From contig NW_005434663.1 of the NCBI RefSeq assembly GCF_000315625.1, positions 1 through 64,000 of the forward strand: a stretch of 64,000 nucleotides of DNA, read 5' to 3'. Below the pieces are notes generated by a model, which had not been told where the DNA came from, made no database searches, and saw nothing but the letters and a program-made list of their open reading frames with translations. This DNA is from Guillardia theta CCMP2712 (taxonomy: Eukaryota > Cryptophyceae > Pyrenomonadales > Geminigeraceae). Positions 19,546 to 33,006 of this stretch are shown here, piece after piece (position 1 is the stretch's first letter; every line of letters starts with the position of its first letter). Position numbers and translations under genes: made by a program.

Positions 19546-22306
19546 ATGAGCGATGCCCAACCATCACGCCCAAGCATCGACAGGTGCCCTCCATTGTGCC
19601 CACCCTGCCCTTCTTGCGTCCCTTGCCTGCCCTGCTTCTGCAGTTTTGAATTAAAGGCTCCCAGAGAAACTCTCCAGTCAATCAAGGAGCTGGCGATCGC
19701 CTGGTCTGCTGCTCATGGCCTGCAAGTCATATCTGCAGCTCGCGCTCGTCCATGCATTGAAGTTTGGTCAGGTTCTTCGGCCAACAGGACTTGAATTAGC
19801 ACCAGTGAGTCTGCTGCCAATGCCGTTCCCGCGGCAGACGTACCACTTGGTCAAGGACATCATGCGAGACTTCAACAACCTGGTGCACAAGGTTAGTGCA
19901 GGGCGATGATGATGAAGTTGCTGATGAACCCAGGTGTCAATGAACCGTGGGTTTTTAAATGAGCATCTTTCTTCTGTTGCAAGAAGCGACGAGTTCCAGC
20001 GAAACTATCTGCAGATCTTTAACACCGTCAGTGTCACTTGCGGGTATTCTCATCTGATGAGTGTTGTAGGTGGCAGATGAAGGTGTGAGGCAGCCGATCT
20101 CGCTGGGTATTCACAGGTGACTTCACCCTTGCCCTTGGCCTCTTTACTGAGCTTGAGATCAGGTCAGACTACATGCTGCACGATGCCAATGATGGAAGTG
20201 CTCTCGAGCCGAAACAAGTGATGATGATGTACCGATACTCACATTTTGATAATTCTGAAGGTTGAAATCAACACAGTCGCCTCGAGCTTCGCGGCCTTGT
20301 CCGAGGTTCTATATCTTCATGCTGTTTCTGTCCTTGCCTTTACTTGCGAACAATCCTCATTGACTCTCCTGCTTGGTCATTCTTTCTTGTCTTCTTTCTC
20401 GTCTACTTCTATTTTGCTGCCACGACGTAATGATTGGATGTGAACACCAGCGGGTCTCTGCGCTCCACAAGTTTCTGGTGGAGAGGGTGAGAGATTGGAA
20501 ACGGCTAATAGGCAGTCAACCTGAGTCCCAGGTGCCGGCTGCGAAGCTCCAGAGCGAAAATTTGCCCGAAAATCTGCCAGTCTCAGGAATTTGCAGAGGT
20601 GAGATGAGCAGAATGTTGAGAAGGAGTGAAAAAGTTGTACAGGAATGGCGCTGGCAGACAAAGCGTATAAAGAGCAGGAGAGGCCAGATGCGAATCAAAG
20701 GTAAGGAGGAATGACGAGAGGAGGAGGGAGAACGCCAAGGTCATGAGGAAGCTGCAAGGCACGTGGGCATCTTGTTTGTGGTCCAACCGAACGAACAAAA
20801 CGTCTTTGACCAAAGGTCAGTCAGTTTTGCGAAATTCGCCTTCCCTCTTCTTCCTTACAGCCAATTCTTCTGCAATATTCAGTCTACGTTCTCCATTTTT
20901 TCATCGTCACCTTCCATGCAGGCACGTCGAGTTCTATCTGTGGGAGCATCACAGGATTCCTGTGCTGCGTGCGACTCTAGCCGAGGTTCTCGAGGTCGGT
21001 GCTGTTGATGGTTGAGGGAGACTGACGAGCTCGGCAGCATGCAGCCCTCGATGCGTCGAGTAAGAGGTAGGAGGAGACGGAGGTGGTGACGCTTGAGAGT
21101 TTAGGGGGATGGAGAGGAGAGGGTTTGAGGGATGGGTAGGTTGACGATGAAGGGGATGGAAATCTCCGTCGTCTATTTCCGTGCTGGCTACTCTCCCAAC
21201 GACTTTCCGACACAAGCAGAGTGCGTTACTCTTGGTCTTGTCCCCCTCCTCATTTCTTCAGGTGGGACGCTCGCCTCCTCTTGGAGCGGAGTGCCGCCAT
21301 CAAGTGCCCTACTGCTGCATACCAGGTAGCTCTTTTCCAATGCTTTCTGCCCTCTTCCTTCATTTTTCTCTCTTCTCGTGCTTCTTTCGCTGATCCGAAG
21401 ACCTCTCAGTGTGTTGGAGCGAAGAAGATTCAGCAGGTAAAAACTCGCCTCATTCTCTGCTCTCTGACTGTCCCTTAGGTCCTCGCCTGCCCAGGCATGG
21501 TCGAAAAATTCGTCGATGAGGACAGTGCGAAGCGGATTCGCTCGTGTTTTGCAGGTCTGAGTGATGTCGATGAAGGAGTCGCTTTGTTCATGGCTCTTAC
21601 TTCAGGGCTCTATGCGCTTGGCGATGGCAGCGTCGAGGCCGACAGAGCGAAGGAGGATGCGATTGCAAATCCGAGCAGGTGAGGCACGACCCATGAGAGG
21701 ATGAGACTGAAGTAGGAGCAAGATACGTGCTGAAGCCTCAGCGTGAAGGAGGAGGGAACAACTTCTACGAGGAGGTTAGGAGCAGGTTGAGATGCTGGCT
21801 GTGAAGAATGGAGCAGGAGATGAAGAAGAAACTTCTGGAAGGAAACAATGAGACACTGCAAGCCTATATCCTCATGGACATCATCCAAGCTCCCTCCATC
21901 CCCTCCGTCTTCCTCAGAAATTTTCAGGTCAGTCTTGTACTGCATACACCCCTCCACTCGTTGACTATCACTCACGGCCTTGCAGGCGATAGAGACGGAG
22001 GCGACGACAGAGCTGGGTACCTATGGCGTGTTCCTAGCAAATGGGGAGAGAGTGATGTTCTCGGAATGCGTGGGGTGAGGAAGGAAGAGGGAGAGACTGA
22101 GACGGACTGCTGAATCATGACAATTTTTCAGACATCTCCTACGATCTAAGCAGGCGACTTCTAAGGAAACTGGTGACCTCTCTTGCCTTCCCGACCTCTC
22201 TTGCCTTCCCGACACTTGCTCCTCACTGCCCCGCAGTGACTCTGCTTTCTTCTTCACAGGTGTCGCTGCTGGCTTTGGTGTCCTCGACAGTCCTATCCTG
22301 TACTAA
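19546..22306 (+). CDS. GSS: Glutathione synthetase (eukaryotic type)
   Basis: ATP-grasp ligase joining gamma-glutamylcysteine and glycine, the last step of glutathione synthesis. It is spread over many short exons; exons 1-3 are 19546-19583, 19644-19725 and 19772-19891. Family landmarks occur in order: LELAPVSLLPMPFP, MRDFNNLVHKVS, HRSDYMLHDANDGSALEPKQ, VEINTVASSFAALSE, VVQPNEQNVFDQRS, ISVVYFRAGYSP, ARLLLERSAAIKCPTAAYQ, KKIQQVLACPGMVEKF, NPSRYVLKPQREGGGNNFYE, AYILMDII, and the C-terminal GVAAGFGVLDSPILY. The N-terminus (MSDAQPSRP) has no obvious organelle leader, so it is probably cytosolic. Its stop is 113 bases from the stop of the opposing gene. Intron 1 is 60 bases and keeps the frame open, so a naive ORF call includes it. 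Confidence 0.93.
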
Positions 22307-22418
22307 GATCGTGTGCCCAATGAAGCTCCTCAGTTCGCGAGTCCTGCCTACAGGTCATGCGTAATGGCACGGGTAAAGTACTGGGTGGGCATGGTGAATC
22401 TGCTCCATTGTGAGGGAA

Positions 22419-23342
22419 CTACGAGGAGGAAGAGGAGGAGAGGTACCCGCTATCCTTGCCAAATGGATTCGCTCCCTGCACCCAGAGTTAGAAGCAAGGT
22501 GGGTCAGGGGAAATGGAAGGAGGGAATGGGTAGAGGACGAGGAGAAGGACACGCAGAGGAAGTGCAGGTGATAAGCTCCACCTGAGAGGGGTTCGACATC
22601 GGGAAGAGTTGCGGCTTGGCAGAGTAGATAGTGATAGGAACGTCCTGCTCGACCAAGGGAGCGAGGTCTTCTCCTCGCTCCTCCTCCTCCAGACAGACAT
22701 GAGGCGACGCGATCTGATGCTCGAGCTGCAACCCATCGTCACTTGCCTCATGTCCCCGTCGGCACTCACCAGAAACGTCCGGTCCCTTCCTCTCGTCGGC
22801 GCGTTGTCTAGCGTTCGCATCCTCCTCTGTCCGCGGGTTTGGTTGTAATGTTCGTCGACCTGAGGCCACTGGTAGTCGAGGGATGTGGTAGTTTCAAAAT
22901 CCCGGGAAGGGGGAAGTGGAGGAGGTTTCTCACTGCACGCTGGGTCAGTGATGCAGGAGGGGTGGTAACAGGAAGGGTAATGTTGAGGGTAGTGGTGCTG
23001 GTATCCAACCTTGCTACGGTCTTCAGTCTCTGTAGCAGCATTTTTTCTCGTGCTCCTACCGTCGAGTCTGGCTGATAGTTGAGTTTCACATGCTCCGCGC
23101 GGGGGTCGCTGAAGTCTAGCTTGCTCGATGTCTTCAAGTCGCTGTTGTCTGCCCGCTGCGAGTGCTCTATGCATCGTTTGAAGGTACTGCCATCCCATCA
23201 GCATTGTGACTGACTCTCCGCACCTCCCTCGCTCTCGTGGTTTGACCATCATCTCCTCCTCTCCTGCTTCTCTGCCTCCTCTTTTCTCACCTCCTTCCCT
23301 TCGGACCATCTGCAGGCATTCGGAAATGACCAGTATAATCAT
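22419..23342 (-). CDS. Multi-exon protein of unknown function
   Basis: On the minus strand, stretches of sensible protein are joined by plausible GT-AG introns. One exon reads SSKLDFSDPRAEHVKLNY, another TLQPNPRTEEDANARQ and DERKGPDVS, and another SPHVCLEEEERGEDLAPLVE and PITIYSAKPQLFPMSNPSQ. The last reads GANPFGKDSGYL and ends in serines before a TAG at 22421-22419. The start ATG (23342) is tentative. I recognise no domain. It is convergent with glutathione synthetase. Confidence 0.4.
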
Positions 23343-23548
23343 GAAGCGCTTTTTCCTCCGACCAGTTGCCTATCAGGCAATTCTTCTTTTGTCCCAGGTT
23401 AAAGTCCATCTGTAACAAAACAAATTACTCTTCTCCTTCCTCAAGCTCTCCCTGCGCTTGTAACTTGGCAAGTGTAGGTAAATGCGGCACAGATGTACCA
23501 AGGAAAGGACTGAAGATGAGGAAGTAGTTGTATGCAGACCCTCTCCAA

Positions 23549-23725
<177 letters not shown>

Positions 23726-23769
23726 AAGAGTGACTGCCTGCCTGCCTGCCTGATTTCATTTGCCACCAA

Positions 23770-25570
23770 CTGAAAAAGAACAGGAAAAACGGGTTCAAAG
23801 CAGCACGGTTACTAAACGGTTATACAAAGTGCCAATAAAAAAACGCTTTATCGATAAATTATCCCACAACAATCTCAAGCGTTGCGTTTGTGACGGTGTT
23901 GGCCCGGAAACTTGCCAAGTCACTGCCGCATGAAGTTTGGGCCGGGCCGGCCGCCGCTCTGTGCAGCGGGCCCGTACTTATCACTGGGAACAGGGAACTA
24001 ACAGAGGTGATAATCAGTGAGGTTTGTACAGGTGTTCAAGCTTGTTTATTTTCATGATCATCATGGATCACTGGCCGCGGGCAAATGGCGGCCAGTCGCC
24101 CGGCCGGATAGCGCCGAGTTCACTGTCAAGTTAACAAAACTTCTCCTGTAAACCCCCTTCCTAGCCGTCTTGCTAAGGTCCTTCTGGTTTTATGTGCATT
24201 AAACTCGGTCTTGAGCAAAAACTGTCACAGTGTCTTGTTACAACTAAGGTCGATGTGATGTCTGCATTACTTTGGCACAGTACAAGTCTAACAAACTTGT
24301 GCTCCTGCATTCTAGTCTCCCAGAGAACTTCGGAAACACAAGGCTCCTTCACCCGAGTCTCTAGTTCCATACTAGCTTGAAGGGCACGGTCTTCTCTATT
24401 CTATTCTACTGGAGAAGACATTCTACTGGAGAAGACCTTCAAGCTAGTATGGAACTAGGGAAATATTCTACTGGCCTCCAGTAGAATATTTCTGGTAGTA
24501 CTGCCTTCACTGATCAGACTGGGCCCCTTGTCCTCTTGTGTCCATGGATCCAGGGGTGGGACCTCCGAATCCCCCTAGCCGTTACTGACCCTGCGGCATC
24601 TGATAAGGACTGACTCGCTATCACCTGCTGTCTCCCATGGGTCCTAGGCTTCTGCTGTCTGAGTCTTCATGGTTTTCCTACGTCGTCCCTATGACAGCTG
24701 TTGCTGTCCTCTCCGTGAGTACCTTCCTGCATCTGTGCACCGAGCCTCGGAGCCACATCAACTGCTTGACTCGTAACGTAGCCTGAGGTGAGACTAGCTC
24801 CGATCAGTAGCCTCAACACAGTCACGCACAACTTGAAACACCACTGTCTGTAGACTCACTCAGCCACTGTCACTGTCACTGAGCCCGGAAGTTTCAAGTT
24901 GCCTGAGGGACTGAGCGTCCGAGCGAGAGCCACAGTGAGAATCAGACACACATACAAACACACACACAAGCACACACACACACGCATCACAGGTGCACAT
25001 TATCGATGTTCAAATAGACGGGGTTGGTTAATTGTCACCTCTGGCACTCCAAACCAAGAATTGTACCTCAAACTATCGATGTGCTTACGTTCATCACCTC
25101 AAAGATTGCCAACACAAAAAGTTTGATCATTCCCCCTCTGTCATTGTTTTCAGGCTCTTTCCTCTATTCCTGTGAAATCGCGGCTCATACACGCAACCTG
25201 TCTCCGAGACTCAGGCTTCGATGGACATAGTCGATATTAAAGGAATGCGCTGTACACAGCAAATCCTGTTTTCCCACCTAACATTTCCGTTTGCGGCTAT
25301 TTTTTTCACCTAACATCTTTTTTATTGCAGCTTGCAAATCCCCTCTCTGCATCGCGTATGGATCGAACGTTTGGGGAGGGAGGGACCAGAGGCCACCAGC
25401 CATGTATGTGCAGACATCCACCAAAGCTGCAAGAACCAGAAATGCAGCCTAATTCATGGATCCAACTTTAAAATGAGTATTAATATATAATTCGTACAAA
25501 ATGATTCTATTTTAAGAAAATTATAAATACTTATTCGCTGACGGGTGTATTTCCAAATGAAACAGGGTGA
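23770..25570. other. Gene-poor stretch with hairpins and (CA)n
   Basis: No supported coding region. It contains the nested hairpins at 24361-24497, a (CA)n-like run at about 24945-24984, and GC-rich palindromic patches near 23935-24110 (GGCCGGCCGCC, GGCGGCCAGTCGCCCGGCC). Confidence 0.6.
24361..24497. repeat. Nested inverted repeats
   Basis: A perfect 22-base inverted repeat (24361-24382 with 24437-24458) encloses direct repeats of ATTCTACTGGAGAAGAC. It is followed at once by a perfect 15-base hairpin (GAAATATTCTACTGG, loop CCT) ending about 24493. It could be a small non-autonomous element or a cruciform-forming site. Confidence 0.85.
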
Positions 25571-25579
25571 TGCAAATGA

Positions 25580-26095
25580 TATGAATCGGGGGGGGTGGGG
25601 TGTCATTTTACAGAATATGTTTATTAAAATAATATCTCATAATAAAGATAGGTAACGGTGGCCGGGATGTATGGGGGTGGGGGTTATCAACACGGGGGTA
25701 CTAAACTTGAAATGCCAACCAGGGTGAGGATATTGACTACCTTTATGACTGCGAAAAGGTGAGTAAATCATGGGTAGGGTACAGTAAAAGAGGGGTAATC
25801 ATCCTATATGTCAGGGTCATCGCAATAAGGGGTGGGATCAAATCAAGCAGGTTTTATGACGACATACGATGTCCTCCAGAAAGTTCCTCCCTTCAAAAAG
25901 GTATGGAGGGCCATGTGGACATGGAATAAAGGGGGTACCATATTGATATTTTCAAAATAATTTGTAAAGTTTTAATCTGTTTCTTGTCCAAATTCTGAAA
26001 CCACTTCTCGTCTTATCGAAATATAACCAATGAGGGGGTACATATCAGAAAATCCCTGGTTCGGAATTGGGGTGGGTAAGGACGGCCCGGGAAAG
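25580..26095 (+). promoter_or_regulatory. G-rich polar tract upstream of phycoerythrin alpha
   Basis: Repeated GGGGTA/GGGTGG runs on the coding strand (GGGGGGGGTGGGGTG, GGGGGTGGGGGTTATC, GGGTAGGGTAC, GGGGGTACATATC, GGGGTGGGTAAGG) end about 70 bases before the ATG. Function is inferred only from position and recurrence. Confidence 0.4.
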
Positions 26096-26164
26096 GTTCT
26101 TTCTCAAAGTTCATGGTGAATCCTTTTTATTTTGAGAGGCGGCGGCACACGGCAATCAGCTGCC

Positions 26165-26854
26165 ATGCTCAGGACCGCCGCCACTCTTGCGCTCGTCGCC
26201 TCCGCGTCCGCCTACACCCCCACCCTGGTGAGATCTACATCCTTTCTCATACTCACATCCCCTTTGTCTCTCTCCTTCCTTCTTTCCTTTCTTCTCTCCG
26301 CCTCTCACATCCGCTCTCAATGCCTACTTCATTTCCTCGAACCTAACCAATTGTGTTCCCTTCCACCTGGGTAGTTGCACTATCTCCTGAATATATCTTC
26401 CTGTCCTGTTAAAGTTTTTCCTGATATGTGGAATTGTCTACCCATGTTGAGTTGCGGACTATTTCTCCTATCTCATGATATGTAAAATTTTGGGATTCAG
26501 CAGCGCTGTTTTTTGGCTGCAGAAGCTGTTTTCTTAGACCTAACTCTTTTCTAGATGTCCCTCAACCCATCCAGGCGTGCGGTCGTGCAGGCTGGAGCCG
26601 CCGGAGCTGCTGCTGCTCCTTTCCTCCAGAACGCTCCCGCTGGCGCCTCCATGGACAAGTCCGCCCGCGCTCCCGTGATCACCATCTTCGATCACCGTGG
26701 CTGCAGCCGCGCTCCCAAGGAGTACACCGGCGGTCTCTCCAACACCCAGGACGACCAGATGTGCGTCAAGGCTCAGTCCCTCAAGATCGAGGTGTCTGAG
26801 CAGACTGCTGCTAAGCTCTTGCAGGAGAACCTCTCCTCCATGTTTGGCAAGTAA
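26165..26854 (+). CDS. Phycoerythrin alpha subunit precursor
   Basis: Nuclear gene for the small alpha chain that pairs with plastid-encoded phycoerythrin beta in the thylakoid lumen of cryptophytes. Exon 1 (26165-26227) encodes a signal peptide, MLRTAATLALVASASAYTPT. Intron 26228-26554 separates it from exon 2 (26555-26854). Exon 2 starts with a short basic segment carrying a twin arginine (PSRRAVVQAG) and an Ala-rich hydrophobic run, a Tat-type lumen signal. The mature chain starts near MDKSARAPVITIFDHRG. The cysteine in FDHRGC is the conserved bilin attachment site. Total 120 residues, normal for the family. The plastid import residue after the signal peptide appears to be Tyr rather than the usual Phe. 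Upstream lies a G-rich tract. Confidence 0.97.
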
Positions 26855-27394
26855 ATGTATACAATCTAAGGCTAGCTCAAAACTATTTTTCATTTTAAAT
26901 TCCACCAAATGTGAAACGGACCTTTTCATTGTTTCTCGGTTGTGCGGAATTCCTTTCATCACCTTGGTTGTAATTGAGATTCTTGCACTCACTGCCAGCA
27001 GAAATGATCTATTTCAGTTATGCGCGATTCCTTCTTGGCTTAGTTCCTCAACATGTAGTCATCGGTTCTCCTCAACATGTAGTCATCGGTTCTACGCTCC
27101 TTCCTCTCTCCTCTTCTATTCCGTCTGCCTCATGCACGTTTAAGTTGGTCCTCCTGCTGCTTGGTTCCTGACGCAATATGACGCCTCAAGGTGGGTGGGG
27201 GGTATGCACATGGGGTCAGGGTAGGAAAGAGGTTAATTGAGAAGGGGTGGTACCACGGGCCTGTGAAAGCATTTGATAGCAAAGTGATCTAATTACCATC
27301 ATGAAACGGGGGTGGTGTGATATTATGGGGGGTGCTCAAAAGACGTAGGAGGGGTCTATCTTTTAGACGCATCGGAGACGAATCAACCCGGAAA
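26855..27394 (+). promoter_or_regulatory. Intergenic region with G-rich tract upstream of malic enzyme
   Basis: A 23-24 base sequence (CTCAACATGTAGTCATCGG and following) is repeated twice at about 27046-27093. From 27185 the + strand is G-rich (GGTGGGTGGGGGGTATG, GGGGTGGTACC, GGGGGTGGTGTG) up to the coding start. No gene is seen. Confidence 0.4.
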
Positions 27395-29940
<2,546 letters not shown>

Positions 29941-29968
29941 GACGACCCCATCTCCTTTCTGCATTCGA

Positions 29969-31053
29969 TTACAAGATATCACCTTGAAAGAGCTGTAAAG
30001 ACGGCCTCTGCAGATGCCCTGTTGAGGAAGAACTGCTCGGGCGAACAAGTTTGCTGCGAGACCACCGGAGATCCTCCTTCCCGGTGGGAAGGTTTGGACG
30101 ATGTTCGATCCTCTTCAGCTCCTTCTCGTCGTTGCCTTCGCTGTTCTCTGTCACCTCCGACATGGAAGAACTCGGAGAGAGCTTCGTCTCGCTCTTGGAC
30201 AACGACAAGTTGACCATGTTCCGCCGTTTGTGCTTGCTACAGTACTGTACTCGAGTGAGCGACGTCCACACGAGACGAGGGAGCGCGAGAAGGATAAGAG
30301 AAAGAGGGGAGAGGGACAAGAACGAGGGAGGATGGAGCACCTGCGGAGACTTGCCAACTTCCCCGTACCAGGGAATGCTGACGCAGCCATCAAAGCTGCA
30401 GCGAGAATGAACGAGATCCAAATCGCTTTTCCGTCGATGTTCGCCGCAGAAACGTGGTACGCCATCGCAGGCGTCTCCGAAGAGAGGCTGCCGCTTGCAT
30501 TCGGGATAGTGACACATCCTGGGGATTGCATCAGCACAGGACGACGGCAATTTTCGAAAGCTCACCTCGAGTTCACATTGATGTGTTGCGGCATCTTATG
30601 GTCGAGGCAGTAGAGTGGAAGACGACTGCTTGCCTCTCCGAAAGAGGCTCGCTTCGAGCATCCAAAGGGATGCCTGCACATGCGTCCAACCGGACGAGGA
30701 GGAGACTTGCTTGCCTTCCTCGTCCTGCGCTTCCTCACAGAGCCAATGGACATCGTCTCTGGAGAGGGCGAGCGTGACAGGACGAGCTGCCTCCAGTCAT
30801 TGGAAGATGGATGGTCAACCTGATCCATGGCAGAGAAGAGCGAGCAAACGTTCAGCCTCAAGTTTTTCTCTAAGTTGATAGCAACACAATCATCCAGCGA
30901 TCCATCAGCACGATGCAACAAGAGCATATCGTTGAACTTCCTCTCAGTCCAGCAGGGGTGTCCAGTAACTGCGAGACCTTCCATGCACGTGAAGCAGGGT
31001 AGAAGAAGTAGCAGGCAAAATAGGCAGCACAAGGGGGCACTCGGTGGATTCAT
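29969..31053 (-). CDS. EsV-1-7 cysteine-motif protein with signal peptide
   Basis: Three exons (31053-30566, 30518-30341, 30244-29969) give 313 residues with consistent phases. The N-terminus is hydrophobic (LCCLFCLLLLLPCFTC), like a signal peptide or anchor. Three copies of the EsV-1-7 repeat (about C-x4-C-x16-C-x2-H) follow: CRHPFGC...YCLDH, CHYPEC...FCGEH, and CSFDGC...YCSKH. The last is restored only when the 96-base intron is removed. The motif was named from a brown-algal virus and is known from the Ectocarpus developmental gene IMMEDIATE UPRIGHT; it is patchily spread in algae, cryptophytes included. Molecular role unknown. The C-terminus is Ser-rich and basic. Confidence 0.85.
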
Positions 31054-31659
31054 GACATCGATCTCTTCATGCCATCAAGGAAACTTGAGATCATATTGGC
31101 CTGCAACGTCGAGAATAGAAAGATTTGTATTTGTTGTTCCGCTTGAGAAGGCAAGGGGAGGAGCACTCAAGTGTTTCCAATCATGCAACCGTTGTCAAGG
31201 AAAGGGAATGGAATGATACTCAATGCATTCGCAGCCTTGTTGACAAGAAACATCGCAACTGTTGAAAGCATCAGAAACAGATACTGAACTCTTCCTTGGG
31301 GATCTCCTAAACAACTCTGTGCTCGCTTCCCGTTTCCTCTTCTAATTCACAACAAGGGTCTTCTCTGTTATTCTATGCTGCTCTTCCGCAGTCCACTGAA
31401 CCCTGTCTGATCATGTTTAATCCTATCTCATCCTGTTGTACCCCGACCACTCTTCCCCATTATCGCTCTTGGTTCTGCTTTCCTCTGATTTCAACCTTTC
31501 GCATCATCATTCCACCTTGTCCTCTCGTACTCACCATCAAGTCATGTTTCGAAGTTTCTCTACCTGCCCATGCTTCTCCTCCTCCTCAGTCCTTCTCCTC
31601 CTCGTTTCCTTCGCCCTGCTCCCGCGCACCTCGCTGCCATTCCGAATCCCTTCTACACC
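31054..31659. other. Region without a supported gene
   Basis: 5' flank of the EsV-1-7 gene. It is pyrimidine-rich from 31400 to 31640. No coding region is supported on either strand. Confidence 0.5.
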
Positions 31660-32115
31660 CCGGGAGTCCCACCCCCTTTGTACCCTACCCTTTATATCAC
31701 CCCTAGACAAAACATGAAACTGTAAAACACCCCTACCTTTGATACTGTATACCCTTGCTTTAAGTGGGTGGTAACTTGCTGTTTACCCCAGTACCCCCTC
31801 AAGTTCAGCCATCCCTTTATTGTACCCCATCGGAGAAGGAGATTCCGGCGGTGGGGGTGGATGTTGCTAGTACCTGAATCCTTATAAGCTATGACTTAGA
31901 TTCGTAGAAATAGGTAAACCAAGGGGGTGCATGGACATGCAAGGAATGCCTAGGGGGTAGGGTCAATGACCCATAAAGTTCCAGGGAAAGAAGGGGGTGG
32001 ATCACCCCATATCATACTCCTGTAGGATCGGGGGTACTTCTACAGTTCAAAGATGGGGTGGGATGAGAATATGTGCAAAGGGTGGGTATCTTCACAGCAT
32101 TCAAGGGGTACCGGT
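31660..32115. promoter_or_regulatory. Bidirectional polar tract between divergent genes
   Basis: C-rich on the + strand at 31660-31830 (CACCCCTACC, AGTACCCCCTC, TTGTACCCC), then G-rich at 31850-32115 (GGCGGTGGGGGTGG, GGGGGTAGGG, GGGGGTACTTC, GGGGTACCGG). The genes on either side are divergent, so each half is G-rich on the coding strand of the gene it precedes. Promoter role is inference. Confidence 0.45.
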
Positions 32116-32136
32116 GGGAAATTCTGAAGAGGCGGC

Positions 32137-32763
32137 ATGAAGGCGGCGGTGGGGCTAGTGGCTATGGCGACGTTGGCGACGATGACGCTGATAGCGCTGA
32201 AGGTTGACGAATGGGATGAGACCAGGAGAGGGGAAGAGACCATGATGGTTAGCGACCAGGGGGACGCCATGGTAGCTGATAAGCCATGGGGAGTAGATTT
32301 CGATTTACGATACTCCAAGGGCAAGCATCAATGGCAGATCACAAACCTCGTGCTCCATCCTCCTCCACCACCTCCTCCTGCAGGGAAGACTCCTCCCATG
32401 GTCATGACCAAGCCCACTTTCCCTTTCTTTGAGCTTCAGGCCATGAACAAGGCAGACGCTGAGGTCAAGAAGAAGATGGACGACCCTGACACTGACCCGA
32501 AGCTCAAGGAGGCCATGGAGGAGGGTATGAAATCTGCTTCGGGTGCGCTGGACTCGGCCATCGGATGCGCAGAAGGATCGCAGCCGGGATCTTCGATCTC
32601 AACTGCATGCCCCGGCATCGGCTCCGGGAAGCCCCAGGAGGTGAAGAGGCAGTGGAACATGGGGTTTCCTCCTCAAGAGGGGGCAGCAGCTCAGCAGGGC
32701 TCGGCGTACAAGCGAAGAGGCTTAACAGGAGGAGACGTCGATCGCGGCCAGACGGAGGAGTGA
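32137..32763 (+). CDS. Small protein with N-terminal hydrophobic segment, unknown
   Basis: 208 residues in one exon. The N-terminus (AAVGLVAMATLATMTLIALK) looks like a signal peptide or membrane anchor. Then come an acidic polar region, a conserved-looking WGVDFDLRYSKGKHQWQIT, a proline run (PPPPPPP), a helical charged part (ADAEVKKKMDDPDTDPKLK) and a Gly/Ser-rich tail. I recognise no family. ATG is 22 bases after the end of a G-rich tract. Confidence 0.6.
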   Translation: MKAAVGLVAMATLATMTLIALKVDEWDETRRGEETMMVSDQGDAMVADKPWGVDFDLRYSKGKHQWQITNLVLHPPPPPPPAGKTPPMVMTKPTFPFFELQAMNKADAEVKKKMDDPDTDPKLKEAMEEGMKSASGALDSAIGCAEGSQPGSSISTACPGIGSGKPQEVKRQWNMGFPPQEGAAAQQGSAYKRRGLTGGDVDRGQTEE

Positions 32764-33006
32764 GCTTGAGCGGGCAGTCAATGGCTGGTTACCTCAAGGG
32801 GCGTGACATCAGGCTTTGTCCTTTGCGGGTCAACACTGAGAGATCTAAGGGGTTGCGGGGAGGACGGAGAGGAGTCGGAGGAAGCAGAGTTAAGCATGCA
32901 GCAGAGAGATTTTGTCTAGCGAGTGTGGGTGGTGTAAGATTGAAGGAGGTGAAGGAAAAGGAAGTCAAACTGTATCGACTGACGTCAACATTCCTCGCAT
33001 ATCCAT

